The notes: generated from the letters alone by a model not told the origin. Shown: positions 29,553 through 39,638, numbered from the stretch's first letter. The stretch is 64,000 nt of DNA from Klebsiella michiganensis (GCF_002925905.1 NZ_PRDB01000010.1:180640-244639); one strand, 5' to 3'. Numbers and translations: made by a program.

Positions 29553-29876
29553 TTAAAATTATGTTTCTCATGAGCCACCGAGTTGTTATTTTTTATAACC
29601 ACCCTGGTCCCGCACGCAACACTTTTTCAACACGAAATTGATCATATAACCTAATGAAAAGTATCTGAATTTACCTTTTCCTGATATCAACATGTCATCC
29701 TGATATGTTGCACGAAAAAGGTCAAAATATCATTTGTCTGATGTTTGCAGTTATTTCACTTTATCTTTAGGACTTATCTCGTACTAATCCGTAATCTTGT
29801 TGGCAGTTGGTCGGGTCAATAAAAGGTTCATCATCATGATCTGTACCTCCCAAATAAACTTAGGAGAAAAGCAAAC
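29553..29876 (+). promoter_or_regulatory. cadBA promoter region
   Basis: Long AT-rich spacer between cadC and cadB. In E. coli this interval holds two CadC sites and H-NS and Lrp sites. The A/T-rich runs here fit H-NS binding. The exact CadC boxes cannot be fixed by eye. Confidence 0.6.
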
Positions 29877-31214
29877 ATGAGTTCTGCCAAGAAGATCGGG
29901 CTATTTGCCTGTACCGGCGTAGTCGCCGGTAATATGATGGGGAGCGGTATTGCATTATTACCTGCAAACCTCGCTAGCATCGGTGGTATTGCCATCTGGG
30001 GTTGGGTGATTTCTATTATTGGCGCGATGTCTCTGGCTTATGTTTATGCCCGGCTGGCGACCAAGAATCCGCAGCAGGGTGGCCCAATTGCCTATGCCGG
30101 TGAAATATCCCCAGCGTTCGGTTTCCAGACCGGCGTGCTTTATTATCACGCCAACTGGATCGGTAACCTGGCAATCGGTATTACCGCCGTCTCTTATTTA
30201 TCAACATTCTTCACAATTTTAAATAACCCGGTGCCGGCAGGTATTGCCTGTATCGCCATCGTATGGATATTCACCTTCGTGAATATGCTCGGCGGGACCT
30301 GGGTGAGCCGCCTGACAACAATTGGCCTGGTACTGGTACTTATTCCGGTGGTCATGACCGCGGTGGTCGGCTGGCACTGGTTTGATGCCGCAACCTATCA
30401 GGCAAACTGGAATACCTCCAGCACCACTGACAGCCACGCGGTAATCAAAAGTATCCTGCTCTGCCTGTGGGCCTTTGTCGGGGTAGAATCTGCCGCCGTG
30501 AGTACCGGGATGGTGAAAAACCCGAAACGCACCGTGCCGCTGGCCACCATGCTGGGCACCGCGATGGCCGGTATCGTCTACATCGCCGCGACCCAGGTTA
30601 TTGCGGGTATGTATCCTGCCTCTCAGATGGCCGCATCCGGTGCGCCGTTTGCAGTGAGCGCCTCCACCATTCTCGGCGGCTGGGCTGCGCCGATGGTTTC
30701 CGCCTTCACCGCCTTTGCCTGCCTGACTTCGCTGGGTTCGTGGATGATGCTGGTGGGTCAGGCCGGCGTACGTGCCGCCAATGACGGTAACTTCCCGAAA
30801 GTGTATGGCGAACTCGACAGCAACGGTATTCCGAAAAAAGGCCTGCTGCTGGCCGCGGTGAAAATGACCGCGCTGATGGTGCTGATTACCCTGATGAACT
30901 CTACCGGCGGCAAAGCGTCTGACCTGTTCGGTGAGCTGACCGGTATCGCGGTACTGCTGACCATGCTGCCTTACTTCTACTCCTGCGTTGACCTGATTCG
31001 CTTCGAAGGCATCAATGTACGCAACTTCGTCAGCCTGATTTGCTCCGTACTCGGCTGCGCGTTCTGCTTCATCGCCCTGATGGGGGCAAGCTCCTTCGAA
31101 CTGGCCGGTACCTTTATCGTCAGCCTGATTATCCTGATGTTCTACGGTCGCAAAATGCACCAGCGCCAGAACAACGACAACTCCGCTGATAGCAGCACCG
31201 CCAGCGCGCATTAA
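29877..31214 (+). CDS. cadB: Lysine/cadaverine antiporter
   Basis: Inner-membrane APC-family exchanger of 445 residues that exports cadaverine and imports lysine during acid stress. About 12 transmembrane helices are evident; the N-terminal VVAGNMMGSGIALLPA is the APC substrate-binding helix 1. The sequence follows E. coli CadB closely along its length. AGGAGA precedes the ATG. It is the first gene of cadBA, and is separated from cadA by 81 bases containing a hairpin. Confidence 0.97.
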   Translation: MSSAKKIGLFACTGVVAGNMMGSGIALLPANLASIGGIAIWGWVISIIGAMSLAYVYARLATKNPQQGGPIAYAGEISPAFGFQTGVLYYHANWIGNLAIGITAVSYLSTFFTILNNPVPAGIACIAIVWIFTFVNMLGGTWVSRLTTIGLVLVLIPVVMTAVVGWHWFDAATYQANWNTSSTTDSHAVIKSILLCLWAFVGVESAAVSTGMVKNPKRTVPLATMLGTAMAGIVYIAATQVIAGMYPASQMAASGAPFAVSASTILGGWAAPMVSAFTAFACLTSLGSWMMLVGQAGVRAANDGNFPKVYGELDSNGIPKKGLLLAAVKMTALMVLITLMNSTGGKASDLFGELTGIAVLLTMLPYFYSCVDLIRFEGINVRNFVSLICSVLGCAFCFIALMGASSFELAGTFIVSLIILMFYGRKMHQRQNNDNSADSSTASAH

Positions 31215-31234
31215 TCAGCAACCCTATTCCTGAG

Positions 31235-31280
31235 GCTCCTTCCATCACCTGTCACGACGTGGCGGGAGGGGCTTTCTTTA
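31235..31280 (+). terminator. Intercistronic hairpin between cadB and cadA
   Basis: Nine-pair stem GCTCCTTCC with GGGAGGGGC (two G-T pairs) and a large loop holding ACGT-type pairing, followed by TTTCTTTA. It could be a weak terminator or a processing and stability element that sets the CadB:CadA ratio. Confidence 0.5.
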
Positions 31281-31295
31281 TCTGGAGATTTGACT

Positions 31296-33443
31296 ATGAA
31301 CGTTATCGCAATCATGAATCACATGGGTGTCTACTTCAAAGAAGAACCCATCCGTGAACTGCATCGCGCCCTCGAACGCCTGGACTTCCGTATTGTCTAC
31401 CCGAACGACCGTGAAGACTTATTAAAACTTATCGAAAACAATGCGCGTCTGTGCGGCGTGATCTTCGACTGGGATAAATACAATCTCGAACTGTGCGAAG
31501 ACATCAGCAAAATGAACGAATACATGCCGCTGTACGCCTTTGCGAACACTTACTCAACGCTGGACGTGAGCCTCAACGATCTGCGGATGCAGGTTCGCTT
31601 CTTCGAATATGCGCTGGGCGCAGCGGAAGATATTGCCAACAAAATCAAACAGAATACCGACGAGTATATCGACACCATTCTGCCGCCGCTGACCAAAGCG
31701 CTGTTTAAATACGTGCGTGAAGGCAAATACACCTTCTGTACCCCAGGCCATATGGGCGGTACCGCGTTCCAGAAAAGCCCGGTCGGCAGCATCTTCTACG
31801 ATTTCTTTGGTTCCAATACCATGAAATCCGATATCTCGATTTCGGTTTCTGAACTCGGTTCTCTGCTGGACCACAGCGGCCCGCACAAAGAAGCGGAAGA
31901 GTACATCGCCCGCGTCTTCAACGCGGAACGCAGCTACATGGTGACCAACGGGACCTCTACCGCCAACAAAATTGTCGGCATGTATTCCGCCCCGGCCGGT
32001 AGCACCGTGCTGATTGACCGTAACTGCCATAAATCGCTGACCCATCTGATGATGATGAGCGACATTACGCCAATCTACTTCCGCCCGACCCGCAACGCCT
32101 ACGGTATCCTCGGCGGTATCCCGCAGAGCGAATTCCAGCATGCGACCATCGCGAAGCGCGTGAAAGAAACCCCGAACGCGACCTGGCCGGTGCACGCGGT
32201 TATCACCAACTCCACCTATGACGGTCTGCTGTACAACACGGACTACATCAAGAAAACCCTGGATGTGAAATCCATCCACTTTGACTCCGCGTGGGTGCCT
32301 TACACCAACTTCTCGCCGATTTATGAAGGCAAATGCGGGATGAGCGGCGGCCGCGTCGAAGGGAAAGTGATTTACGAAACCCAGTCCACGCACAAACTGC
32401 TGGCGGCGTTCTCTCAGGCCTCGATGATTCACGTTAAAGGCGACGTGAACGAAGAAACCTTTAACGAAGCCTACATGATGCACACCACCACTTCTCCGCA
32501 TTACGGCGTGGTGGCCTCGACGGAAACCGCGGCGGCGATGATGAAAGGCAACGCCGGTAAGCGCCTGATTGACGGCTCTATCGAACGTTCAATCAAGTTC
32601 CGTAAAGAGATTAAACGTCTGAAAGGCGAGTCCGACGGCTGGTTCTTCGACGTCTGGCAGCCGGAACATATCGATGGTCCTGAATGCTGGCCGCTGCGCT
32701 CCGACAGCGCGTGGCACGGTTTCAAAAACATCGATAACGAGCACATGTATCTCGACCCGATTAAAGTCACGCTGCTGACTCCGGGGATGAAGAAAGACGG
32801 CACCATGGATGAGTTCGGTATTCCGGCGAGCATCGTGGCGAAGTATCTCGACGAGCACGGTATCGTGGTCGAAAAAACCGGTCCGTACAACCTGCTGTTC
32901 CTGTTCAGTATCGGTATCGACAAAACCAAAGCGCTGAGCCTGCTGCGTGCGCTGACCGATTTCAAACGCGCGTTCGACCTGAACCTGCGGGTGAAAAACA
33001 TGCTGCCGTCGCTGTATCGTGAAGATCCGGAATTCTACGAAAACATGCGCGTTCAGGAACTGGCGCAGAACATTCACAAACTGATTGAGCACCACAACCT
33101 GCCGGACCTGATGTTCCGCGCGTTCGAAGTGCTGCCGACCATGATGATCACGCCGTACGCCGCGTTCCAGAAAGAGCTGCACGGTCAGACCGAAGAGGTG
33201 TATCTCGAAGAGATGGTGGGCCGCGTCAACGCCAATATGATCCTGCCGTATCCTCCGGGAGTGCCGCTGGTCATGCCGGGTGAAATGATCACCGAAGAGA
33301 GCCGTCCGGTGCTGGAATTCCTGCAGATGCTGTGCGAAATCGGCGCCCACTATCCGGGCTTCGAAACCGATATCCACGGCGCCTATCGTCAGGCGGATGG
33401 TCGTTACACCGTTAAAGTGCTGAAAGAAGAAAATAACAAATAA
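31296..33443 (+). CDS. cadA: Inducible lysine decarboxylase CadA (LdcI)
   Basis: PLP-dependent cytoplasmic decamer that converts lysine to cadaverine and CO2, consuming protons. It has 715 residues as in E. coli. The N-terminal wing domain (1-129) precedes the PLP fold. The Schiff-base Lys is in [15 protein letters not shown] near residue 367, and HFDSAWVPY holds the PLP-binding Asp. The ATG at 31296 follows GGAGA by seven bases; a TTG two codons upstream is unlikely. A strong terminator follows. Confidence 0.98.
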   Translation: MNVIAIMNHMGVYFKEEPIRELHRALERLDFRIVYPNDREDLLKLIENNARLCGVIFDWDKYNLELCEDISKMNEYMPLYAFANTYSTLDVSLNDLRMQVRFFEYALGAAEDIANKIKQNTDEYIDTILPPLTKALFKYVREGKYTFCTPGHMGGTAFQKSPVGSIFYDFFGSNTMKSDISISVSELGSLLDHSGPHKEAEEYIARVFNAERSYMVTNGTSTANKIVGMYSAPAGSTVLIDRNCHKSLTHLMMMSDITPIYFRPTRNAYGILGGIPQSEFQHATIAKRVKETPNATWPVHAVITNSTYDGLLYNTDYIKKTLDVKSIHFDSAWVPYTNFSPIYEGKCGMSGGRVEGKVIYETQSTHKLLAAFSQASMIHVKGDVNEETFNEAYMMHTTTSPHYGVVASTETAAAMMKGNAGKRLIDGSIERSIKFRKEIKRLKGESDGWFFDVWQPEHIDGPECWPLRSDSAWHGFKNIDNEHMYLDPIKVTLLTPGMKKDGTMDEFGIPASIVAKYLDEHGIVVEKTGPYNLLFLFSIGIDKTKALSLLRALTDFKRAFDLNLRVKNMLPSLYREDPEFYENMRVQELAQNIHKLIEHHNLPDLMFRAFEVLPTMMITPYAAFQKELHGQTEEVYLEEMVGRVNANMILPYPPGVPLVMPGEMITEESRPVLEFLQMLCEIGAHYPGFETDIHGAYRQADGRYTVKVLKEENNK

Positions 33444-33456
33444 TCGATGCACAACA

Positions 33457-33484
33457 GGGAAGTGACTTGCCACTTCCCTTTTTC
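33457..33484 (+). terminator. Terminator of cadBA
   Basis: Perfect eight-base stem GGGAAGTG/CACTTCCC (33457-33478) followed by a T-run; separates cadA from dtpC. Confidence 0.9.
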
Positions 33485-33502
33485 ACGCTGCAAGGAGAAC
33501 AC

Positions 33503-34978
33503 ATGAAAACACCCTCACAGCCGCGCGCGATTTATTACATCGTTGCGATCCAAATCTGGGAATATTTCAGCTTTTACGGCATGCGTGCCTTACTCATCCT
33601 CTACCTCACCCATCAGCTCGGCTTTGATGACAGCCACGCTATCAGCCTGTTCAGCGCTTACGCTTCCCTCGTGTACGTCACTCCTATTCTCGGCGGCTGG
33701 CTTGCCGACCGCCTGCTCGGCAACCGCACGGCGGTGATTGCCGGCGCGCTGTTAATGACGCTTGGCCACGTGGTGCTGGGCGTGGAATCCGATTCCACCT
33801 GGAGCCTGTACCTCGCGCTGGCGATCATTATCTGCGGCTACGGCCTGTTCAAATCCAACATCAGCTGCCTGCTGGGCGAGCTCTATGCCGTTGACGACCC
33901 TCGCCGCGACGGCGGTTTTTCGCTGCTGTACGCCGCCGGTAACGTCGGCTCCATCGCCGCGCCTATCGCCTGTGGGCTGGCGGCGCAGTGGTACGGCTGG
34001 CATATCGGCTTTGCGCTGGCGGGAATCGGCATGTTTGTCGGCCTGATGATTTTCCTCAGCGGTAGCCGCTACTTCCGCCACGCGCGCGGCGTCGATAAAC
34101 AGGCGCTGCGGGCGGTAAAGTTTGTGCTGCCGACCTGGGGCTGGCTGGTGGTGATGCTCTGCGTTGCGCCGGTGTTTTTCACGCTGCTGCTGGAGAATAA
34201 CTGGTCCGGCTACCTGCTGGCGATCGTGTGCGTGTTCGCCGCCCAGATGGTAGCGCGCATTATGGTCAAATCGCCGGAGCATCGCCGCGCGCTGTGGCAA
34301 ATCGTTCTGCTGATGCTGACCGGGACTCTGTTCTGGGTTCTGGCGCAGCAGGGCGGGAGTTCGATCAGCCTGTTCATCGACCACTTTGTTAACCGTCATC
34401 TGCTGAATATTGAGGTGCCGACCGCGCTGTTCCAGTCGGTTAACGCCGTGGCGGTGATGGCGGCTGGCGTCGTGCTGGCGTGGCTGATGCGGCCGGAAGG
34501 TGCGACCCGCTCGGCGCTGCGCGTGTGGCTGAAGTTCGCCTTTGGCCTGGTGCTGATGGGCTGCGGCTTTATGCTGCTGGCGCTTAATGCGCGCCACGGC
34601 GCGGCGGAAGGGCAGGCATCAATGGGCATGATGGTGGCCGGCCTGGCGCTGATGGGCTTTGCCGAACTGTTTATCGACCCGGTAGCGATGGCGCAGATCA
34701 CCCGCCTCAATATGCCCGGCGTCACTGGGGTGCTGACCGGGATTTATATGCTGGCGACCGGCGCGGTAGCCAACTGGCTGGCGGGAGTGGTGGCGCAGCA
34801 GACCACCGAGTCGCAGATCAGCGATACGGCGATTGCCGCGTATCAACACTTCTTTGCCCAGATGGGCGAATGGACGCTGGGCTGCGTGGCGGTGATTGTC
34901 GTCGTCGCCTTCGCCGCCGCGTTTAGCGTCGGCAAACGCCGCGCGGCCGCCGGTGAACTTCCCGGCGGCGGCGCCTAG
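33503..34978 (+). CDS. dtpC: Di-/tripeptide:H+ symporter DtpC
   Basis: Proton-dependent oligopeptide transporter (POT family) of 491 residues with 12-14 helices. POT signatures: [19 protein letters not shown] at residues 17-35 (the ExxER-type region) and [10 protein letters not shown] near 72. The ATG at 33503 after CAAGGAGAA was chosen; a longer frame upstream is within the cadA terminator. Its order after cadA and before lysU matches E. coli, where yjdL (dtpC) holds this place, and peptide-derived lysine could feed CadA. Confidence 0.93.
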   Translation: MKTPSQPRAIYYIVAIQIWEYFSFYGMRALLILYLTHQLGFDDSHAISLFSAYASLVYVTPILGGWLADRLLGNRTAVIAGALLMTLGHVVLGVESDSTWSLYLALAIIICGYGLFKSNISCLLGELYAVDDPRRDGGFSLLYAAGNVGSIAAPIACGLAAQWYGWHIGFALAGIGMFVGLMIFLSGSRYFRHARGVDKQALRAVKFVLPTWGWLVVMLCVAPVFFTLLLENNWSGYLLAIVCVFAAQMVARIMVKSPEHRRALWQIVLLMLTGTLFWVLAQQGGSSISLFIDHFVNRHLLNIEVPTALFQSVNAVAVMAAGVVLAWLMRPEGATRSALRVWLKFAFGLVLMGCGFMLLALNARHGAAEGQASMGMMVAGLALMGFAELFIDPVAMAQITRLNMPGVTGVLTGIYMLATGAVANWLAGVVAQQTTESQISDTAIAAYQHFFAQMGEWTLGCVAVIVVVAFAAAFSVGKRRAAAGELPGGGA

Positions 34979-35030
34979 CCCCGTCTGGCGACAGGTCCGG
35001 CTTACCGGGGCTACAAAATCGTGCTGCCTG

Positions 35031-35066
35031 GTAGCCCGGCTAAGGCGTTTACGCCGCGAGCCGGGG
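35031..35066. repeat. REP-like palindrome
   Basis: GTAGCCCGGCTAAGGCG then complementary GCCGCGAGCCGGGG, 53 bases after the dtpC stop. Confidence 0.75.
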
Positions 35067-35083
35067 ATCGGTAACCCCAACAG

Positions 35084-35206
35084 TGGAGCGACAAGCCGCT
35101 CCTTGCACCGTTTACTGAACAGGAGGAGGATATTCTGGCAGGCGCGGAAGCCGAAGATAAAAAACTGTTACTGAAGCGATGGCTGAGCGAAATCAGCCGG
35201 AATTGA
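35084..35206 (+). pseudogene. Coding-like fragment upstream of lysU
   Basis: Forty codons with protein-like composition and no start codon, reading WSDKPLLAPFTEQEEDILAG then AEDKKLLLKRWLSEISRN and a TGA. A second, out-of-phase stretch from 35222 reads TPEQAALESDLVQLSKQVCK and runs into the lysU start. Together they look like a decayed small gene with a frameshift, but could be chance. I do not recognise the protein. No ribosome site is associated with it. Confidence 0.35.
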
Positions 35207-35319
35207 AGCCAGGCTCCTTAAGATTGTTCTTTGGCGTCGACGCCGGAACAGGCCGCGCTGGAGAGTGACCTGGTTCAATTATCGAAGCAAGTTTGCAAGC
35301 AGGGTTATGAGGAACCAAC

Positions 35320-36837
35320 ATGTCTGAACAACAAGCACAAGGTGCCGATGAGGCAATTGACCTTAATAATGAACTGAAAACCCGTCGTGAAAAACTGGCC
35401 GCGCTGCGTGAGCAGGGCGTGGCGTTCCCGAACGATTTTCGCCGTGACCACACTTCTGACCAGCTCCATGCGGAATTTGATGGTAAGGAAAACGACGAGC
35501 TCACCTCTCTGAACGTCGAGGTCGCCGTGGCTGGCCGCATGATGACCCGCCGGATTATGGGGAAAGCCTCTTTCGTCACCTTACAGGACGTCGGCGGCCG
35601 CATTCAGCTGTACGTCGCGCGCGACGATCTGGCGGAAGGCGTCTACAACGAACAGTTTAAGAAATGGGATCTTGGCGACATCATCGCCGCCCGCGGTAAG
35701 CTGTTTAAAACCCAGACCGGCGAACTCTCCATTCACTGCACCGAGCTGCGCCTGCTGACCAAGGCATTGCGCCCGCTGCCGGACAAGTTTCACGGCCTGC
35801 AGGATCAGGAGGCGCGCTATCGTCAGCGCTATCTGGATCTGATCTCCAACGAAGAGTCGCGCCACACCTTCAAGGTGCGTTCGCAGATCCTCGCCACCAT
35901 GCGTCAGTTCATGGTCGCGCGCGGCTTTATGGAAGTCGAGACTCCGATGATGCAGGTGATCCCCGGCGGCGCCTCCGCGCGTCCGTTTATCACCCATCAC
36001 AACGCGCTCGATCTGGATATGTATCTGCGCATCGCGCCGGAGCTGTATCTGAAACGGCTGGTGGTCGGCGGCTTCGAACGGGTGTTCGAAATCAACCGCA
36101 ACTTCCGTAACGAAGGGATCTCCGTGCGCCACAACCCTGAGTTCACCATGATGGAACTCTATATGGCGTATGCGGATTACAAAGATCTGATCGAACTGAC
36201 CGAATCTCTGTTCCGCACGCTGGCGCAGACCGTGCTGGGGAAAACCGAAGTCCCATACGGCGACCAGGTGTTCGACTTCGGCAAGCCGTTTGAAAAACTG
36301 ACCATGCGCGAAGCGATCAAGAAATACCGTCCGGAAACCGAGATGGCGGATCTGGATAACTTCGAGGCGGCAAAAGCGCTGGCGGAATCCATCGGTATTC
36401 ACGTTGAGAAGAGCTGGGGGCTGGGGCGTATCGTCACCGAGATTTTCGACGAAGTAGCGGAAGCCCATCTGATCCAGCCAACCTTTATCACCGAGTATCC
36501 GGCGGAGGTTTCGCCGCTGGCGCGCCGTAACGACGTGAACCCGGAAATCACCGATCGCTTTGAGTTCTTTATCGGCGGGCGTGAAATCGGCAACGGCTTT
36601 AGCGAGCTGAACGACGCGGAAGACCAGGCCCAGCGTTTCCAGGATCAGGTCAACGCCAAAGCGGCGGGGGATGATGAAGCGATGTTCTACGACGAAGACT
36701 ACGTCACCGCGCTGGAATATGGCCTGCCGCCGACGGCCGGTCTGGGCATCGGTATCGACCGCATGGTGATGCTGTTTACCAACAGCCATACCATTCGCGA
36801 CGTGATTCTGTTCCCGGCAATGCGTCCGCAGAAGTAA
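35320..36837 (+). CDS. lysU: Lysyl-tRNA synthetase, LysU type
   Basis: Class II synthetase charging tRNA-Lys and making Ap4A; 505 residues. Motif 2 is [13 protein letters not shown] and motif 3 is [13 protein letters not shown]. Several residues separate it from LysS and match LysU: the N-terminal [36 protein letters not shown] and the C-terminal MRPQK. Its place after cadA-dtpC is that of lysU in E. coli, where lysS instead follows prfB. A second copy (lysS) is expected elsewhere. It ends in a terminator. Confidence 0.9.
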   Translation: MSEQQAQGADEAIDLNNELKTRREKLAALREQGVAFPNDFRRDHTSDQLHAEFDGKENDELTSLNVEVAVAGRMMTRRIMGKASFVTLQDVGGRIQLYVARDDLAEGVYNEQFKKWDLGDIIAARGKLFKTQTGELSIHCTELRLLTKALRPLPDKFHGLQDQEARYRQRYLDLISNEESRHTFKVRSQILATMRQFMVARGFMEVETPMMQVIPGGASARPFITHHNALDLDMYLRIAPELYLKRLVVGGFERVFEINRNFRNEGISVRHNPEFTMMELYMAYADYKDLIELTESLFRTLAQTVLGKTEVPYGDQVFDFGKPFEKLTMREAIKKYRPETEMADLDNFEAAKALAESIGIHVEKSWGLGRIVTEIFDEVAEAHLIQPTFITEYPAEVSPLARRNDVNPEITDRFEFFIGGREIGNGFSELNDAEDQAQRFQDQVNAKAAGDDEAMFYDEDYVTALEYGLPPTAGLGIGIDRMVMLFTNSHTIRDVILFPAMRPQK

Positions 36838-36852
36838 ATCCCGCTAAAACCA

Positions 36853-36889
36853 GGTCCCCTCGTTTCCCTGAACCGGGGGGCCTTTATTT
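36853..36889 (+). terminator. Terminator of lysU
   Basis: Seven-pair stem GGTCCCC/GGGGGCC with one G-T pair, followed by TTTATTT; 16 bases after the stop codon. Confidence 0.85.
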
Positions 36890-36989
36890 CGACGTGTTTA
36901 ATTCCGACGAGTAATAATTGCGAATCAGCTTACTCCGGACACCTTATGTGCTATAACAGCGCGCATAAAAAACATAAGGTGTTAATTAA

Positions 36990-37403
36990 ATGAAAAAAAT
37001 AAAATTAATTGTTGGTGGCGTGATCTGTGCAAGTTATTTATTTACGTCAGTGTTATCAATGGCAAGTGATAATATCAACAACCATACCGTTCATTTTGAT
37101 AAAGGCAGCAACGGCACGATAATAAAAAGCACCGTGACCGGTGACGGTGTTAACGACTATACGCTGGAGGCGAAAGCGGGCCAGATGATGCATATCAATA
37201 TGAACAGCCAGCGGCCGCATCCTTATTTTAATGTTATCGCTCCTGATAATAATTCGATTTTTAACGGTTCTCTGAGCGGTGATACCTTTGAGCAACGTCT
37301 GATGAGCAGCGGTAAATATACGGTGCGGGTTTATCAGATGGGCGGAGCGCGCGATGAAAGGAAAACCAGCGCTTACGCGCTGACGTTTAAAATTACCGAC
37401 TAA
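36990..37403 (+). CDS. Periplasmic PliG-like inhibitor of g-type lysozyme (probable)
   Basis: 137-residue exported protein with a signal peptide of about 25 residues (KKIKLIVGGVICASYLF, cleavage near SMASD). The mature part resembles E. coli PliG: VHFDKGSNGTIIKSTVTGDG, DYTLEAKAGQMMHINMNS, and the late SGKYTVRVYQM. PliG proteins bind invertebrate- and bird-type goose lysozymes and help survival in the host. The low-GC composition differs from its neighbours, so it may be acquired. The call is based on pattern similarity only. It lies between lysU and blaOXY, convergent with bla. Confidence 0.65.
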   Translation: MKKIKLIVGGVICASYLFTSVLSMASDNINNHTVHFDKGSNGTIIKSTVTGDGVNDYTLEAKAGQMMHINMNSQRPHPYFNVIAPDNNSIFNGSLSGDTFEQRLMSSGKYTVRVYQMGGARDERKTSAYALTFKITD

Positions 37404-37430
37404 TATTTGGCGGCTGTCTATTCAGGCTGT

Positions 37431-37517
37431 CCCGGAGGCGGCGCGCTGCGCCTGTCCGGGCTACCGGCCCGCAGACGGCGGTGGACCCGTAGCCCGGTCA
37501 GCGCAGCGCCACCGGGA
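37431..37517. repeat. Variant REP-like hairpins between PliG-like gene and blaOXY
   Basis: Two GC-rich hairpins: CCCGGAGGCGGCGCG with CGCCTGTCCGGG at 37431-37460, and GTAGCCCGGTCAGCGC with GCGCCACCGGG at 37489-37517. They are a BIME-like arrangement with a core different from the other REPs of the window. Confidence 0.65.
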
Positions 37518-37556
37518 AACAAAGCGCAGAGTGTTGCAGAGGGGCCTGTTCCCGGG

Positions 37557-38432
37557 TTAAAGCCCTTCGGTGACGATTTTTGCCGCCGCGGCTAACACCT
37601 CTTTGCGGCTTTTCGCATCCTGCTGCGGCTGGGTAAAATAGGTCACCAGCACCAGCGGGGCATGATTTTCCGGCCAGATCACCGCGATATCGTTGGTGGT
37701 GCCGTAATCTCCGGCGCCGGTTTTATCCCCGACCACCCAGCTTGCGGGCAGGCCTGCGCGAATGCTTTGCCCGCCGGTGGTATTGCCTTTTAGCCACGTT
37801 ACTAACTGGGCGCGCTGCTGTTCGCCCAGCGCATTGCCCAGCGTCAGCTTGCGCAGGCTTTCGGCCATCGCCAACGGGGTGGTGGTATCGCGCTTATCGC
37901 CGGGAATCGCGCTGTTCAGCGCCGGCTCCGTACGATCGAGACGAAAAGTGACATCCCCGATACTCTGGGCGAATGCGGTCACCTTTTCCGGTCCGCCAAG
38001 GTAGCTAATCATCTTATTCATCGCGGTATTGTCGCTGTACTGCAGCGCCGCCGCGCTGAGTTCCGCCAGGGTCATTCCGCTTTGCAGATGTTTTTCGGTG
38101 ATCGGGCTCCAGACCACTAAATCCGATTTTTTAATCTCCAGCCTTTTATTCACCACCTCTGGATTGCTTTCGCTCTGTTTTAACACCGCGGCGGCGGCCA
38201 TCACTTTACCGGTGCTGCACATGGCAAAACGTTCATCGCCGCGATAGAGGGTTTGCGAATCATCTGCCGTGTTAATCAGCGCTACGCCCAGCCGACCGCC
38301 GGAACGTTTTTCTAAATCAGCCAGCTTTTGCTGGATAGCATCGGCACTGGCCCATAATGAACCGCTCGCCAGCAGCAGCGGAACGGCGGCGGCGGCCATC
38401 AGGGCGGTTTTACGCCACGAACTTTTCAACAT
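37557..38432 (-). CDS. blaOXY: Class A beta-lactamase OXY (OXY-1 group-like)
   Basis: Chromosomal extended-spectrum penicillinase/cephalosporinase of the K. oxytoca complex, 291 residues with a signal peptide of about 27. Active-site motifs are complete: Ser70-X-X-Lys as CSTGK, SDN at 130, Glu166 in RTEPALN and KTG at 234 in [10 protein letters not shown]. The sequence fits the OXY-1 group as I recall it ([26 protein letters not shown]) better than OXY-2 (CSTSKV). One position may differ from my recollection of OXY-1 (ASWVVGDK versus AAVGDK-type). The allele needs comparison. It is flanked by the PliG-like gene and a divergent dehydrogenase gene. Confidence 0.95.
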   Translation of the reverse strand: MLKSSWRKTALMAAAAVPLLLASGSLWASADAIQQKLADLEKRSGGRLGVALINTADDSQTLYRGDERFAMCSTGKVMAAAAVLKQSESNPEVVNKRLEIKKSDLVVWSPITEKHLQSGMTLAELSAAALQYSDNTAMNKMISYLGGPEKVTAFAQSIGDVTFRLDRTEPALNSAIPGDKRDTTTPLAMAESLRKLTLGNALGEQQRAQLVTWLKGNTTGGQSIRAGLPASWVVGDKTGAGDYGTTNDIAVIWPENHAPLVLVTYFTQPQQDAKSRKEVLAAAAKIVTEGL

Positions 38433-38464
38433 CTCAGACTCCTTGATAGTGATGAGCTGCCCGG

Positions 38465-38493
38465 ACTATCCGCGACTCCCGCGCTTTTGACAA
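38465..38493 (-). promoter_or_regulatory. blaOXY promoter (wild-type boxes)
   Basis: On the minus strand -35 TTGTCA (38493-38488), 17-base spacer and -10 GATAGT (38470-38465). GATAGT is the form I know from low-producing strains; overproducers carry GATAAT or -35 changes. The same bases on the plus strand give TTGACA at 38487-38492, a -35-like box for the divergent gene. Confidence 0.85.
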
Positions 38494-38504
38494 GCACTAT
38501 GTCG

Positions 38505-38522
38505 ATGATGGAATTCCATCAT
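38505..38522. promoter_or_regulatory. Perfect 18-base palindrome, candidate LacI-type operator
   Basis: ATGATGGAATTCCATCAT, perfectly symmetric. The core TGATGGA-TTCCATCA recurs at 40750-40765. It lies between blaOXY and the dehydrogenase at 38595, 11 bases upstream of the bla -35 box. Confidence 0.75.
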
Positions 38523-38594
38523 AAATTCGTTATTCGTCCTCCTCTGCGCCTGCTTATAGTGTCTCTCCCCGGCAAAATAAAATCAGGAGCCGCT

Positions 38595-39626
38595 ATGTTC
38601 CCGTCACAGTTACCAAAACCGCGCCATCCCGCCGCCTCGGCGATCCCCTCGCTGCGCTGGGCCATTATTGGCCCCGGCTGGATTGCCGAGCGCTTTGTGA
38701 AATCGTTAAAAGAGCTCAGCCGCCAGCGGGTGGTTGCCGTCTCCTCGCGCACGCAGCAAAAAGCCGACGATTTCGCCGCCCGCTGGGGGATCCCGCAGGC
38801 TTACGCTCAGGTGGATGAGATGCTGGCGCGACCGGATATTGATGCGGTTTACGTTGCCACGCCGCATAACCACCACTTTCCCGACGGGCTGCGGGTGCTG
38901 CAGGCGGGCAAACATGTGCTGATTGAAAAGCCGTTTGCGCTGAACCGGCGGGAAGGCGCGGCGCTGAAAGCGGAGGCCATGAAGCAGGGGACGCTGGCGA
39001 TGGAGGCGATGTGGTGCGACTACGCGCCGAAGTATGACGTGATTCGCCAGCTGCTGGAGGACGGCGTGCTGGGCGATCTGCACACGCTGCTCGCCGATCA
39101 CGGCGAGTTTTTTACCCCGGATCATCGCATTTTTAATGCCGATCTCGCCGGCGGGCCGATGATGGATCTCGGCAGCTATCTGACCTCATTCTGCGTGATG
39201 GTCGGCGGCGTGCCGCAGGACATTATCGCCCGCGGGCGTCCCGCCCAAAGAGGCGTCAACGGGCAGATTTCGATGCTGTTTAACTGGGAAAACGGCTTAC
39301 AGGGATTGCTCAATACCACCCTGTTCAGCAACACGCCGGGCGGCGCGGTGGTGGCCGGGCGCGATGCGACCCTTACCCTCGACGGGCAGTTCTACGCGCC
39401 GGGGAATTTTACCCTCGCCGCCAGCCAGGGAGGGCAGGTGCTGCGCTGGGAGGAGCCGCGCAACCGCTACGACCAGCTGTTTTATCAGGCCGAACATTTT
39501 GCCTGGTGCGTGGGGCAAGGGCTTACGGACTCGCCGATCCGCCCGCTGGCCAGGGTGCTGGAAAACCTGAGCGTGATGGACGAAGTGCGGCGGCAGATTG
39601 GCGTGATATTTAACGAGGAGCGTTAA
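38595..39626 (+). CDS. Gfo/Idh/MocA-family dehydrogenase
   Basis: NAD(P)-dependent sugar or polyol dehydrogenase, 343 residues. A short N-terminal extension precedes the Rossmann motif IIGPGWIAERF near residue 26. The family signature EKPFALN is near residue 110 and the substrate region holds MDLGSYL. The ATG at 38595 follows AGGAG by 6 bases; a longer frame upstream crosses the bla promoter and the palindrome and is not plausible. It is divergent from blaOXY and convergent with the iolG-like gene, with a bidirectional terminator between. A shared operator suggests control by the LacI-type protein at 40777. Confidence 0.88.
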   Translation: MFPSQLPKPRHPAASAIPSLRWAIIGPGWIAERFVKSLKELSRQRVVAVSSRTQQKADDFAARWGIPQAYAQVDEMLARPDIDAVYVATPHNHHFPDGLRVLQAGKHVLIEKPFALNRREGAALKAEAMKQGTLAMEAMWCDYAPKYDVIRQLLEDGVLGDLHTLLADHGEFFTPDHRIFNADLAGGPMMDLGSYLTSFCVMVGGVPQDIIARGRPAQRGVNGQISMLFNWENGLQGLLNTTLFSNTPGGAVVAGRDATLTLDGQFYAPGNFTLAASQGGQVLRWEEPRNRYDQLFYQAEHFAWCVGQGLTDSPIRPLARVLENLSVMDEVRRQIGVIFNEER

Positions 39627-39638
39627 CGGCGCGCCGTT

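Noticed and set aside
35320..36837. lysS rather than lysU
   Set aside because: Gene order after cadA-dtpC and residues such as [17 protein letters not shown] and MRPQK favour LysU; prfB is not upstream.
37557..38432. SHV or other mobile beta-lactamase
   Set aside because: The sequence is OXY type, the promoter is the chromosomal one, and no IS or transposon ends flank it.
38487..38594. Extended N-terminus of the dehydrogenase at 38595
   Set aside because: The frame covers the bla promoter and the operator palindrome; AGGAG before 38595 marks the true start.
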